From positions 1,736,001 to 1,800,000 of the forward strand of contig NZ_JAUSQL010000001.1 in the NCBI RefSeq assembly GCF_030811095.1: a stretch of 64,000 nt of DNA, read 5' to 3'. The DNA is from Trueperella abortisuis. Its GTDB lineage: Bacteria; Actinomycetota; Actinomycetes; Actinomycetales; Actinomycetaceae. Below are positions 45,845 to 54,803 of the stretch, in pieces. Both the position numbers and the translations under genes were made by a program. The first letter of the stretch is position 1. Every line of letters starts with the position of its first letter. Below the pieces are notes generated by a model. It ran no database searches. It saw nothing but the letters and a program-made list of their open reading frames with translations, and was not told where the DNA came from.

Positions 45845-48213
45845 TGCTACGCCAGCAGCTCGAGCATCACTGGCCCTCCCACGTGCTCGCCGGCGTGGCT
45901 CTCACCTACGCCGCGGCCATGGTCTTTTTCATGACGACGATGCTCGGTTTCGCCGACGACACGCTCTCCCTGTCGGTGAAGAAGTCGATCCCACATTCGG
46001 ACGTGGTGGTCTATTCGGAGACCGTCACCGCGCTCGAGGTGGCCGATCAGATTAGGCAGCTGGACGAGGTCGGGTCCGTCTTCGTCGATTCCTCCCTTCC
46101 GGCTGAGGTCGTGACCGAGACCGATCACGCCCCCACCTCTATTCGTTCCCTCGCCCCGCCGGCGCTTCGAACGCAGAAGATCACCACGGGCGCCTTTCCA
46201 TCCTCCCCACGCGAGATCGCGGTGGCCAAGAAGCTAGCCCACACGCTCGAGCTCGAGGTGGGAGACGAGCTGACCGTGGTCGGCGGCGACGTCGCCAAGC
46301 GCTACACCGTCTCCGGAATCTACGCCTGCTCCCCGCTACGGGATCTGAACGGCTTCGAGGCCATCACCACCGACCCCAACCCCAACTTCGTGGCTGCGCA
46401 GGGCAACGGGCAAGGCGGCATCGAGGTGCGCGCCACACCCACCGCCACCACCGAAGAGCTACAGGAGGCCATCCTCAAGATCCCTGGTACCGTCGTCGTC
46501 AACGCGCGGGACCGCTACGACGACGAATACGCCCGTCAAAAGGCCAGCCTCGACACGCTGACCGAGGCAACCCCCTGGCTTCTGGCCACCGCCTTCCTCA
46601 CCAGCACCACTGTGGTCTACATGACGGCGGTGGGCGTTGCCCGCCGGCGCACCGCCGAAAGCCACACGCTTCGCGCCCTCGCGCTGTCGGCCGTGCGTCG
46701 CCAACGAATGCTCGCCGCCGAGATCGGCGCGGTTGCAGGACTGGCCTACCTTGTCGGGATCACGGTGGGCTACGCGGGCGCCATGGGCGCCTCATCCATC
46801 GCGCACTCCGAAAGCGGCGCCCCCTTCCTTCCCTCGGGCATCGGATTCCCCTTCGTCGCGGCGCTCTGGGCACTGATCGCGGTCGCCCTCGCCACCATCA
46901 TCGGCACCTGCGCGGGGGTTCTTTCCGTTTACCTGCGCACCACCAACACGTGGAAGTCCGCGATCCGCATCGTCGGCCCGGCGGTCGTCATCTTCGCCGC
47001 CACCTTCCTCTACACCACCGTCGCGATGCCAGGCGAATTGAGGCCGCATGCGGGGGCGCGCGCCGTCGTCGGCTCGCTGCTTGCACTCGCCGGCGCCACG
47101 CTGGTCACCTACCTGGTGGTCGTCGTCGTGACAAAGCGCCTCGCCAAATCCTTCCAGGTCGGCTCGTACTTTTCGCTCCTGCCGCGCTCGCTGACGGCAA
47201 CGATGACAACGGTGTCCCTGTTCATCGTCCTCATGTCCTCGGCCGCGCTCGGCGCCCTCCACACCACCTACTCCACCCTCGACAATAACGATGACCACCT
47301 GTCCAAGCTCTACGACCTGTCCATGACTGCGGGTGTCACCTCCTCCTTCCTCACGCAAGAGAACCTCGACGCCGTGCGCGCGTGGGGCGGCGCCGAAGCG
47401 ACGCTCACCATGTACCTGCTCAACACGGAAACCTGGCAGCCGGAGGAATTCCAGCCCGGAGCGATCTACGCCGTCGACCCGAAGGAGGCCCAGGACTACT
47501 TCGGCCGCAGGCTCGACTTGGACAAACTGCTCGTGCCCCAATGGGCCACCGACGTTCCTTCGTCCGTGCGACTGAACTACGTCGACGCCGAGGGCTTTAA
47601 CCGCACCGCCGAGGTGGAAGTGACCACGGCGGATGTGCCGTTCGCGCTCATCTCCATCGAAGGCCTGGGCGATCTGGAGCCCGCCGCCATGTGGATCCGT
47701 TTTGCCGACCACCACCACATCTCCCAGGACTACAGCCGACTCGAGGCCGCCCTCAACTCCGGAACTGACCGGCCCTTCCTCACCCTCGCGATCACGCCGT
47801 CGCGTGTCCACCACGTCAACGTCAGCAAGATTCAAGCCGTGATCCAGACCAGCGTCATCGCCATGCTCGCCTTCGCCGCCTATATGCGCGTCCCGCGATA
47901 CCTCGACGAGCAGGGTCTCGAGACGCGCTATCTGCGCACGAAAGGCGTTCCGGGCAGGAGGATCCGGGGCCGCAGGCTCGCCCAGGCGCTGGCGTGCATG
48001 CTCGTCACGGTGTTGGCCGGCCTCGCACTCGGAGTGGGCGCCACCCTCATCCTCATGTATGCCCACGGTTGGGCCACGCCGCACGAGCCGAGCGTGCCGG
48101 TGATGATGCTCGCCCTGAACGCGGGCTCGATCATGCTCGGTTGCCTCGCGCTTGCCATCCTCGGGTATCGCTTCGACGTGTCTAAGCGCACAAAAGCGCG
48201 AGATTACGCGTAA
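45841..48213 (+). CDS. FtsX/MacB-type ABC permease, large
   Basis: This 790-residue membrane protein starts with one membrane helix (about 18-40) and a long extracellular part (about 45-240). Three or four helices then form an FtsX domain (about 245-440, including RRRTAESHTLRALALSAVRRQRML). A second extracellular region (about 480-670) and a final three-helix unit follow. This is the two-FtsX layout of BceB-like or lipoprotein-export permeases. Its ATPase partner, upstream and overlapping by four bases, appears catalytically dead, so an active ATPase must come from elsewhere or the complex works without one. The substrate is unknown. Confidence 0.85.
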   Translation: MMLRQQLEHHWPSHVLAGVALTYAAAMVFFMTTMLGFADDTLSLSVKKSIPHSDVVVYSETVTALEVADQIRQLDEVGSVFVDSSLPAEVVTETDHAPTSIRSLAPPALRTQKITTGAFPSSPREIAVAKKLAHTLELEVGDELTVVGGDVAKRYTVSGIYACSPLRDLNGFEAITTDPNPNFVAAQGNGQGGIEVRATPTATTEELQEAILKIPGTVVVNARDRYDDEYARQKASLDTLTEATPWLLATAFLTSTTVVYMTAVGVARRRTAESHTLRALALSAVRRQRMLAAEIGAVAGLAYLVGITVGYAGAMGASSIAHSESGAPFLPSGIGFPFVAALWALIAVALATIIGTCAGVLSVYLRTTNTWKSAIRIVGPAVVIFAATFLYTTVAMPGELRPHAGARAVVGSLLALAGATLVTYLVVVVVTKRLAKSFQVGSYFSLLPRSLTATMTTVSLFIVLMSSAALGALHTTYSTLDNNDDHLSKLYDLSMTAGVTSSFLTQENLDAVRAWGGAEATLTMYLLNTETWQPEEFQPGAIYAVDPKEAQDYFGRRLDLDKLLVPQWATDVPSSVRLNYVDAEGFNRTAEVEVTTADVPFALISIEGLGDLEPAAMWIRFADHHHISQDYSRLEAALNSGTDRPFLTLAITPSRVHHVNVSKIQAVIQTSVIAMLAFAAYMRVPRYLDEQGLETRYLRTKGVPGRRIRGRRLAQALACMLVTVLAGLALGVGATLILMYAHGWATPHEPSVPVMMLALNAGSIMLGCLALAILGYRFDVSKRTKARDYA

Positions 48214-48321
48214 ATCGGGTGTTAATCACACTTTTTTTCCTTTACCAGATCCCCAAAACCTGCAAAGGTTGAATGCGTATCAGCCAGTGTTAAACGAAGC
48301 GTTATCAAAGGAGTCAAAGTC

Positions 48322-48564
48322 ATGGATTGGCGCCACCGCGCAGAATGCCTCAATGAGGACCCGGAGCTCTTCTTCCCGATCGGTTCCTCGGGTCCCGCCA
48401 TGGCTCAGGTCGAGCGTGCGAAGGCCGTGTGCCTGCGCTGTGACGTTCAGGAGATCTGCCTGAAGTGGGCTCTCGACAACAATCAGGACGCCGGCGTGTG
48501 GGGCGGCATGTCGGAAGACGAGCGCCGCACGCTCAAGCGCCGCACGGCACGGGTGCGCCGCTAG
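48322..48564 (+). CDS. WhiB-family iron-sulfur regulator (WhiB1/WblE-like)
   Basis: This 80-residue protein has the four [4Fe-4S] cysteines Cys9, Cys37, Cys40 and Cys46, the GVWGG turn, and a basic C-terminus (RRTLKRRTARVRR). The opening MDWRHRAECLNEDPELFFPIG matches the WhiB1/WblE group closely, a group that binds the primary sigma factor and responds to nitric oxide. AAAGGAG precedes ATG 48322. The family is restricted to actinobacteria and their phages, which supports the taxonomic call. Confidence 0.95.
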   Translation: MDWRHRAECLNEDPELFFPIGSSGPAMAQVERAKAVCLRCDVQEICLKWALDNNQDAGVWGGMSEDERRTLKRRTARVRR

Positions 48565-48581
48565 CCGTTCTTCGAGACTTT

Positions 48582-48614
48582 CGCGGGCCGCGTCATCGCG
48601 GCCCGCGCTCTTTT
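48582..48614 (+). terminator. intrinsic terminator after whiB
   Basis: An 11-base stem CGCGGGCCGCG/CGCGGCCCGCG (48582-48592 with 48597-48607) has a TCAT loop, followed by CTCTTTTG. It lies 18 bases past the whiB stop. Confidence 0.8.
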
Positions 48615-48678
48615 GTCGGGCGCGCGCCGGGCGCCTGCAGTCGGGCACCAGTGGCGCCGAGGCCAGCCCATTCCGCCC

Positions 48679-50118
48679 CTACGACGGCAGCTGAACCTGC
48701 CCGCGGATGTTGAGGTCGAGCACCACCACGGTCCCACCGCCCTCGCGGGGGCACCACTCGATCTTCCCCCTCAGCTCGGAGACAACCATGGTCCGCACGA
48801 TCTGCGTACCTAGGCCGGAGGGGTGGTGATCGCCCATCCCCTCTCCGTCGTCGGCCACCTCGATGTGAAGGTGGTTGCCATCGCGGTTGGCGCGGATATC
48901 GAGCCGGCCGCCCTTGGGCAGCCCGTGTTCGATGGCGTTGGAGATGATCTCGTTCATGACCACGCCCAGCGCGGTGGCCTCCTCGGCCCGCACCCGCCCA
49001 AACGTGCCCTCGAAGGTGGTGACCACCGGCTCCTCGGTGACGCTAACGTCGCGCACCATCCGCATGACCGGCACGAAAACCTGGTCGAAGTCGACCACCT
49101 CGTCGATGGTCTGGGACAGCTTTTCGTGGACCACCGCAATCGTCGCCACCCGCCGCTGCGCCGTCTCGAGCGCAGCCCGCGTCATCCCCTCCCCCGCACG
49201 GCGCGACTGCATCCGCAGTAGCGCCGATACCGTCTGCAGGTTGTTCTTCACACGATGGTTGATTTCGCGGATCGTGGAGTCCTTACTCATCAGCACCCGC
49301 TCCTGGCGGCGCAGCTCTGTGATGTCGCGGCACAGCACGAGCGCACCGTGGCGCTCGCCGTGTTCGAGCAGCGGCACGGCGCGGAAGGAGATCACGACGT
49401 CGTTGCGCTCGATCTCCGTCATCCACGCGGCCCGCCCCATGAGGACGAGCGGGAGGGCCTCGTCCACCGGTGTCACGCCGTCGAGCTCGATCACTTCCTG
49501 GGCGAGCAACGCCCCCTGGAGGGGCTTTTCCACTCCAAGCCGGCGCAGGTTGGAGTTGGCGTTGGGCGAGGCGTAGATGACCACGCCCTCGGTGTCGACG
49601 TGAATAAGCCCGTCCGTCACGCGCGGGGTGCCGTGCCGGTAGCCCGAGGGCGACCCGTCGAAGGGGAACTCCCCGGTCATGACCATGTTGACCAGCGCCT
49701 CCGCGATCGTCTCGTAGTTGGCAAGGAGCACCATGGGCACCCGGTCGACGAACTTGGCGGTGATCACCCCGAGCACCGCGATGACATCGCCCTCGAAGCG
49801 CACGGGCACGAGGCGGACGTCGACGTCGTCGTCGTGAGCGTAAAGGAGCTGGCCGCTTCGAGCCGCCTGCCTGATGAGCGCGCCCTCCTCGGCGCTCATG
49901 AGCTCGCCCACGAAGTCGAACTGGTGGACGGTGGCGGCGGTGGCGGGTCGAGCCTGCGCGGCCGTCATGGCGCCGGATTCGGTGCGAATGTAGAGGGCGA
50001 GGTCGGAGAAGGTGACGTCAGCGATGATCTGCCACTCGCCGATGAGGTGGTGGAGCCATTCACGCTGACGGGCGTTCAGATGCGAATCACGGCTGAGGAT
50101 GCGGGAGAGTGTTGACAC
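48679..50118 (-). CDS. sensor histidine kinase, PdtaS-like (GAF-PAS-HisKA_2)
   Basis: This 479-residue soluble kinase has a GAF-like N-terminal domain (about 10-140), a PAS domain (about 165-280, with HVDTEGVVIYASPNANSNLRRLG), and HisKA_2 with the phospho-acceptor in IREINHRVKNNLQTVSALLRMQSRR. The ATPase part has VMNEIISNAIEHG and DDGEGMG. It resembles M. tuberculosis PdtaS, which controls the RNA-binding antiterminator PdtaR; no PdtaR gene is in the window. I chose GTG 50118 (MSTLSRIL) over GTG 50127. It is divergent from the DUF2505 gene. Confidence 0.88.
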   Translation of the reverse strand: MSTLSRILSRDSHLNARQREWLHHLIGEWQIIADVTFSDLALYIRTESGAMTAAQARPATAATVHQFDFVGELMSAEEGALIRQAARSGQLLYAHDDDVDVRLVPVRFEGDVIAVLGVITAKFVDRVPMVLLANYETIAEALVNMVMTGEFPFDGSPSGYRHGTPRVTDGLIHVDTEGVVIYASPNANSNLRRLGVEKPLQGALLAQEVIELDGVTPVDEALPLVLMGRAAWMTEIERNDVVISFRAVPLLEHGERHGALVLCRDITELRRQERVLMSKDSTIREINHRVKNNLQTVSALLRMQSRRAGEGMTRAALETAQRRVATIAVVHEKLSQTIDEVVDFDQVFVPVMRMVRDVSVTEEPVVTTFEGTFGRVRAEEATALGVVMNEIISNAIEHGLPKGGRLDIRANRDGNHLHIEVADDGEGMGDHHPSGLGTQIVRTMVVSELRGKIEWCPREGGGTVVVLDLNIRGQVQLPS

Positions 50119-50157
50119 ACTCCCCACTGTAGTGATTAATCGTGTTGAATAGTAGCT

Positions 50158-50670
50158 ATGAAGTTCGTTTCAGAAACAAGCTACGCCGGCCCCCTCGGCC
50201 TGGTGCTGGAGGCGCTGACGTCGCGCGAATTACTCCTCGCGCGGGAGAAAGCGGCGGGCACGGAACAGATGGTTGAGTTTGCTGAGGATGGCGCCACGCA
50301 CTCCTTCCGCATCCAGCTAGCCCCGGAGCAGATCCCGGCGGCGGCGCGCTCCTTCTTCCCCCACGGCGCGAAGGTTTTCGCAACGGCGACGCCGGTGGTT
50401 CAGGCCGAGGCCGGGCGGGTTCATGGGGCGAAGATCCCCTACATCATCGACGTTTCGGGCGCCCCCGTTGCGGGCACCCTCACGTTCCTTCTCGCCGACA
50501 CCGGGGCGACAACCGCGGCGAAGATCAGCGGCGAGGTCAAAGTCTCCGTGCCCTTTATCGGTGGTCTGATCGAGAAGAAGGTGGTAGACCATCTGGGTAA
50601 GGTGATCGCCGAGGACACGAAACTGGTCAACGCGGAGGTCCTGCGGCGGCGCACGGAGGAGAGTCAATGA
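50158..50670 (+). CDS. DUF2505 domain protein
   Basis: This 170-residue protein matches the actinobacterial DUF2505 pattern: [12 protein letters not shown] at the start, an [13 protein letters not shown] middle, [24 protein letters not shown] near the end. Such proteins have a START/SRPBCC-like fold and may bind a lipid, but no function is established. Its stop overlaps the thyA start as ATGA, so it is translated with thyA and folA. Confidence 0.8.
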   Translation: MKFVSETSYAGPLGLVLEALTSRELLLAREKAAGTEQMVEFAEDGATHSFRIQLAPEQIPAAARSFFPHGAKVFATATPVVQAEAGRVHGAKIPYIIDVSGAPVAGTLTFLLADTGATTAAKISGEVKVSVPFIGGLIEKKVVDHLGKVIAEDTKLVNAEVLRRRTEESQ

Positions 50671-51467
50671 TCAACCGTCAATACGAGGACCTGCTGGCCG
50701 ACGTCCTGGAGAACGGGGAGCGCAAGGGCGACCGCACCGGCACCGGTACGCTGTCCGTGTTCGGTCGCCAGCTTCGCTACAACCTGGCCGAAGGCTTCCC
50801 CCGCATCACCACGAAGTTCGTGGCGATGAAAGCCGTCAAGGGCGAGCTTTTGTGGTTCCTGCGCGGGGAGACGAACGTGCGCTGGCTCCAGGAACGCGGG
50901 ATCACGATCTGGGACGAGTGGGCCGACGACGACGGCGAACTCGGGCCCGTCTACGGCTACCAGTGGCGCTCATGGCCGGCACCGTCCGGCGAGCATATCG
51001 ACCAGATCGCGAACGTGATCGAGACGCTGAAGACGAACCCGGATTCGCGGCGGATAATCGTCTCGGCGTGGAACGTGGCCGACCTAGACGACATGGCCCT
51101 CCAGCCGTGCCACGCGCTCTTCCAGTTCTACGTGGCCGGCGGCAAGCTCTCCTGCCAGCTCTACCAGCGCTCGGCCGACCTTTTCCTCGGGGTGCCCTTC
51201 AACATCGCCTCCTATTCGCTGCTAACCCACATGGTGGCCCAACAGGTGGGGTTCGAGGTGGGCGATTTCGTGTGGACGGGCGGGGACTGCCACATTTACC
51301 TCAACCACGTCGATCAGGTACGCGAGCAGATCTCGCGCGAGCCCTACCCCTTCCCCACGCTCGAGCTACGCAAGGCCGACTCCATCTTCGACTACGACAT
51401 GGATGACATCCTTGCCTCCAAGGGCTATCAGCATCATCCGGCGATCCATGCCCCGGTGGCCGTGTGA
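50667..51467 (+). CDS. thyA: thymidylate synthase
   Basis: This 266-residue enzyme methylates dUMP to dTMP with methylene-tetrahydrofolate, leaving dihydrofolate. The catalytic Cys148 is in [12 protein letters not shown], with [19 protein letters not shown] and [12 protein letters not shown] as substrate-binding blocks. The length is standard for bacterial ThyA. It is coupled on both sides, to the DUF2505 gene and folA. Confidence 0.98.
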   Translation: MINRQYEDLLADVLENGERKGDRTGTGTLSVFGRQLRYNLAEGFPRITTKFVAMKAVKGELLWFLRGETNVRWLQERGITIWDEWADDDGELGPVYGYQWRSWPAPSGEHIDQIANVIETLKTNPDSRRIIVSAWNVADLDDMALQPCHALFQFYVAGGKLSCQLYQRSADLFLGVPFNIASYSLLTHMVAQQVGFEVGDFVWTGGDCHIYLNHVDQVREQISREPYPFPTLELRKADSIFDYDMDDILASKGYQHHPAIHAPVAV

Positions 51468-52030
51468 TGCTCGGGATGATTTGGGCCCAGGGCCACGACA
51501 GGGCGATCGGCCGCGCCGGGGCGATGGCGTGGCACCTGCCTGAAGACATACGTTTTTTCAAGCGCATGACCACCGGCCACCCCGTCATTATGGGCCGTAA
51601 GACGTGGGATTCGCTCGAGGAGCGTTATCGGCCACTTCCCGGCCGCACGAATATCGTCCTCACCCGCGACACCGGTTTTTCCGCCGACGGCGCGCTTGTC
51701 GCCGCATCGCTCGACGAGGCGATCCGGGTGGGCGAGGAAGCCGCCGGGGAGTCGGGCCTGGTGTGGATCGTGGGCGGCGCGCAACTGTACGAGGCGGCGA
51801 TGAAGAAGGCGGGCGGCGTCGTGGTCACGGACATCGACATCGACGTGCCGGGCGCCGACGCCTTCGCCCCGGCCGTCCCCTTCAACTGGGAGCCGGTGGG
51901 CACGGAGCCCATGCGCGGCTGGCATGTGGCCCAGAACGGCATGCGTTTCCGGATCACCGCCTACCGACGCCGCCGCTCCGGTTTCGACCCCGGCGATCTG
52001 GCCGCCATGCTCGGCGACCTACCGCGCTAG
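51467..52030 (+). CDS. folA: dihydrofolate reductase
   Basis: This 187-residue NADPH enzyme regenerates tetrahydrofolate. WHLPEDIRFFKRMT contains the folate-binding acidic residue (Glu in LPED), MGRKTWDSLEERYRPLPGRTNIVLTR the NADPH contacts, and WIVGGAQLYEAAM the conserved Gly-Gly. ATG 51467 overlaps the thyA stop; a GTG three bases earlier is an alternative. The pairing with thyA is functional. Confidence 0.97.
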   Translation: MLGMIWAQGHDRAIGRAGAMAWHLPEDIRFFKRMTTGHPVIMGRKTWDSLEERYRPLPGRTNIVLTRDTGFSADGALVAASLDEAIRVGEEAAGESGLVWIVGGAQLYEAAMKKAGGVVVTDIDIDVPGADAFAPAVPFNWEPVGTEPMRGWHVAQNGMRFRITAYRRRRSGFDPGDLAAMLGDLPR

Positions 52031-52045
52031 CCTCGCCCGGCGCCT

Positions 52046-52741
52046 CTAGTCGCTCAGGAGGTCGGACATGGGGGTGAAGTCGGCGAAGAGCGCTTTGGCC
52101 TCGTCGACGTCCGAGCGCGCGGCGTCACCTTCTGCACCCGAGCCGCGCCTGGCGCCCGTGCCCGCGGTGCCGGCCGTCCGGCCAGGCGTGGGTTGCCCGG
52201 TCTGGGCCCGGTAGATCATCGCCAGCTCCTCCATCTCGCGCATGATCCGTCGATTCAGACCCGCGCCCCCGGAGCCGTCAGAGTCGGCGGCATGCGCGCC
52301 GAAATCCTCGGTGGCAGCGTAGACCGCCGTCGGCGCCACGTGGGCGTGAAGGTAGGTCATCATCGGCCGGATGGCGTGCTCGGTGACGAGCGAGTGGCGC
52401 GGCGTACCGCCCGTCGCACCGATCGCCACCGGCTTACCGCGCAGATAGTCCTCGGGGAGCACGTCAAAAAAGGACTTGAACAGGCCCGAGTAGGATGCGT
52501 TGTAGGCCGGTGTAACCGCGATGAGGGCATCAGAGGCCTTGACCTGCTCGAAGGCATCCTCGAGCCGAGGCGAGGGAAAGCCGGTGAGCATGTTGTCGGT
52601 GATGTCGTGGGCGAGCTCGCGCAGAGAGATCATCTGGACCTCGCCGCCGAATGCTCCCACGTAGGCATCCGCCATCGCCCGCCCAAGCTGCTGGGTGGTC
52701 GAGCTCTCCGACAGGGAAGCCGAGACAACCGCGATCTTCAT
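52046..52741 (-). CDS. NADPH-dependent FMN reductase family protein
   Basis: This 231-residue flavodoxin-fold reductase has SASLSESSTTQQLG (phosphate loop for FMN), TPAYNASYSGLFKSFFDVLP and GATGGTPRHSL. The C-terminal 50 residues are Gly/Ala/Arg-rich and low in complexity. Its start overlaps the stop of the luciferase-like monooxygenase gene as ATGA. In this family pairing the reductase supplies reduced flavin to the monooxygenase. Confidence 0.88.
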   Translation of the reverse strand: MKIAVVSASLSESSTTQQLGRAMADAYVGAFGGEVQMISLRELAHDITDNMLTGFPSPRLEDAFEQVKASDALIAVTPAYNASYSGLFKSFFDVLPEDYLRGKPVAIGATGGTPRHSLVTEHAIRPMMTYLHAHVAPTAVYAATEDFGAHAADSDGSGGAGLNRRIMREMEELAMIYRAQTGQPTPGRTAGTAGTGARRGSGAEGDAARSDVDEAKALFADFTPMSDLLSD

Positions 52742-53949
52742 CGTCCTCCCTCCGCGTCCCGCAGGAGCTTGTCGGCAAGGTCAACCGACGCCGTTTGGCT
52801 CTCCTGCTGCTGGTAGAAGGAGGCGCCGGTGACGTCGTCGACCCGTGCTTTTCCAGCCTTCTCCGGCTCGACGCCGGACTCCCGGCGGGCGGCGAGAAGG
52901 GAGGCGTGGGTCGGGGCGTCGGGCACACCCGGCTTACGCATGGCATCGAACTCCTTGCGCATGACGGGCACGATCTGTCCGAGGTAGTCGAGCTGCTCGA
53001 GCACCGTCTTCAAGGGCAAGCCCGCGTGATCGATGAGGAAGAGCTGGCGCTGGTAGTCCCCCACCTGCTCGCGGAAACCGAGGGTTCGGTCAATGACCTC
53101 CTGCGGGGAGCCAACCGTGAGCGGGGTTTGGGTGGAGAAGTCCTCAAGCGAGGGACCGTGCCCGTATACAGGCGCATGATCGAAGTAGGGACGGAACTCT
53201 CGCTTGGCGGTCTGGGAGTCCTTGGCCATGTAGAACTGCCCACCCAGGCCAACGATCGCCTGCTCTGGGGTACCGTGGCCATAGTGCGCGAAGCGCTGGC
53301 GGTACAGGGCGATCATCTGGCGGGTGTGGCTCATGGGCCAGAAGATGTTGTTGTGGAAGAAGCCGTCGCCGTAATAGGCGGCCTGCTCGGCGATCTCAGG
53401 GGAGCGGATCGAGCCGTGCCAGACGAAGGGCGCCACGCCGTCGAGCGGGCGCGGGGTGGAGGTGAATCCGCGCAGGGGCGTGCGGAACTTGCCTTCCCAG
53501 TCGATCTCCTCTTCGCGCCACAGGCGGCGAAGCAGCGCGTAGTTTTCGATGGCGAGCGGGATGCCTTGGCGGATGTCCTGGCCGAACCACGGGTAGACCG
53601 GGCCGGTGTTGCCGCGCCCCATCATGAGGTCCATGCGCCCATCCGTCAGGTGTTGGAGCATCGCGTAATCCTCAGCGATCTTGACCGGATCGTTGGTGGT
53701 GATGAGCGTGGTCGACGTCGACAGGAGGATCTTCTTCGTCTCCGCTCCGATGTAACCGAGCAGGGTGGTGGGCGAGGAGGAGAAGAACGGCGGATTGTGG
53801 TGCTCGCCGATGGCGTAGACGTCGAGCCCGACGTCCTCGGCGTGCTTAGCGATCGTCACCGCAGCCTTGATGCGCTCGGCCTCGGTGGGCGTGCGGCCGG
53901 TGGTGGGATCGGTAGTGATATCCGAAACGGAAAAGATTCCGAATTGCAT
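52738..53949 (-). CDS. LLM-class flavin-dependent monooxygenase
   Basis: This 403-residue TIM-barrel protein belongs to the luciferase-like family. MQFGIFSVSDITTD opens the barrel, YAIGEHHNPPFFSSSP and LMMGRGNTGPVYPWFG line the flavin pocket, and GDGFFHNN is also seen. The start ATG 53949 lies behind AAGGAG; the longer frame has no homology. A TTGAAG/TATGCT promoter stands 40 bases upstream. The substrate is unknown, and the coupled flavin reductase indicates a two-component system. Confidence 0.9.
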   Translation of the reverse strand: MQFGIFSVSDITTDPTTGRTPTEAERIKAAVTIAKHAEDVGLDVYAIGEHHNPPFFSSSPTTLLGYIGAETKKILLSTSTTLITTNDPVKIAEDYAMLQHLTDGRMDLMMGRGNTGPVYPWFGQDIRQGIPLAIENYALLRRLWREEEIDWEGKFRTPLRGFTSTPRPLDGVAPFVWHGSIRSPEIAEQAAYYGDGFFHNNIFWPMSHTRQMIALYRQRFAHYGHGTPEQAIVGLGGQFYMAKDSQTAKREFRPYFDHAPVYGHGPSLEDFSTQTPLTVGSPQEVIDRTLGFREQVGDYQRQLFLIDHAGLPLKTVLEQLDYLGQIVPVMRKEFDAMRKPGVPDAPTHASLLAARRESGVEPEKAGKARVDDVTGASFYQQQESQTASVDLADKLLRDAEGGR

Positions 53950-53992
53950 GGGGTGCTCCTTGTCGCTGAGGTTCTCAGTGGATCTTGCGCCA

Positions 53993-54021
53993 AGCATAGC
54001 ACCACCTAATTGAATCTTCAA
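53993..54021 (-). promoter_or_regulatory. promoter of the monooxygenase-reductase pair
   Basis: On the minus strand TTGAAG (54021-54016) and TATGCT (53998-53993) are 17 bases apart. The location between the sdhB stop and the monooxygenase start suggests that the pair is transcribed separately from sdh. Confidence 0.7.
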
Positions 54022-54050
54022 CTACCGGTGGCCGCTCGCCCCTCCTCACC

Positions 54051-54803
54051 CTATTTGTCGAGCCGGCGCAGGAAGGAGGCCCGGAGGCGCTCCTTGTTGA
54101 CAGCGGCGACGGCGGACAGCGGCACATTCGCCGGGCACACCGCCGCGCACTCCCCGTAGTTCGAGCACGGCCCAAAGTTCTTGTCCGCAACCGCGATCAT
54201 CGACCTGGCGCGGCGCGCCCGTTCCTTCGAGGGCAACGGAAGCATGGCCAGGTGGGTCAGCTTGGCGCCAAGGAAAAGGTGGGCCGAGCCGTTGGGGCAG
54301 GCCGCCACGCACGCCCCGCACCCGATGCAGGCGGCATAGTCGAGGGCGTCCTCCACGGTCACGTGGTCGACAGGCACCGAGTCGGCGTCGGGAGCTGTAC
54401 CAGCGTTGATAGCGACGTGGGCGCCGGCCTCGAGAACTTCGTCGAGCTTGTGGCGATTGACCATGAGGTCGCGCAACACGGGGTAGCTCGCCGAGCGCAA
54501 CGGCTCGATCCGCACCAGCTGCCCGTCCCTAAAGGAGCGCAAGCGTTGGTGACAGGCCGGCGTGTTACGTTCGGGCCCGTGCGGCGTTCCGCTCACCTGG
54601 ATGCCGCACGCCCCGCAAATCCCCTCGCGGCAGTCGGATTCAAAGGTGAAGGGCTCCTTGCCGGAGTTGACCAGCGTTTCATTGAGTCGGTCGAGCAGTT
54701 CGAGTATGCTCATCGAGCCGTCCAGGCCCTCCATCGTGTGGTACTCGAAGTGGCCGGCCGCCTGCGGCCCGGCCTGGCGCCAGATCTCCAGTGTCAATTT
54801 CAT
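54051..54803 (-). CDS. sdhB: succinate dehydrogenase/fumarate reductase iron-sulfur subunit
   Basis: This 250-residue subunit carries electrons through three clusters. The [2Fe-2S] ligands are in SDCREGICGACG and the later ACHQ. The other clusters are bound by CIGCGACVAACP and CSNYGECAAVCP. ATG 54803 overlaps the sdhA stop. It works with SdhA and the membrane subunit SdhC at the inner face of the membrane. Confidence 0.96.
   Translation of the reverse strand: MKLTLEIWRQAGPQAAGHFEYHTMEGLDGSMSILELLDRLNETLVNSGKEPFTFESDCREGICGACGIQVSGTPHGPERNTPACHQRLRSFRDGQLVRIEPLRSASYPVLRDLMVNRHKLDEVLEAGAHVAINAGTAPDADSVPVDHVTVEDALDYAACIGCGACVAACPNGSAHLFLGAKLTHLAMLPLPSKERARRARSMIAVADKNFGPCSNYGECAAVCPANVPLSAVAAVNKERLRASFLRRLDK

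Noticed and set aside
46792..48084. A 430-codon minus-strand frame opposite the large permease
   Set aside because: Antisense shadow; the plus-strand frame has membrane helices and FtsX features.
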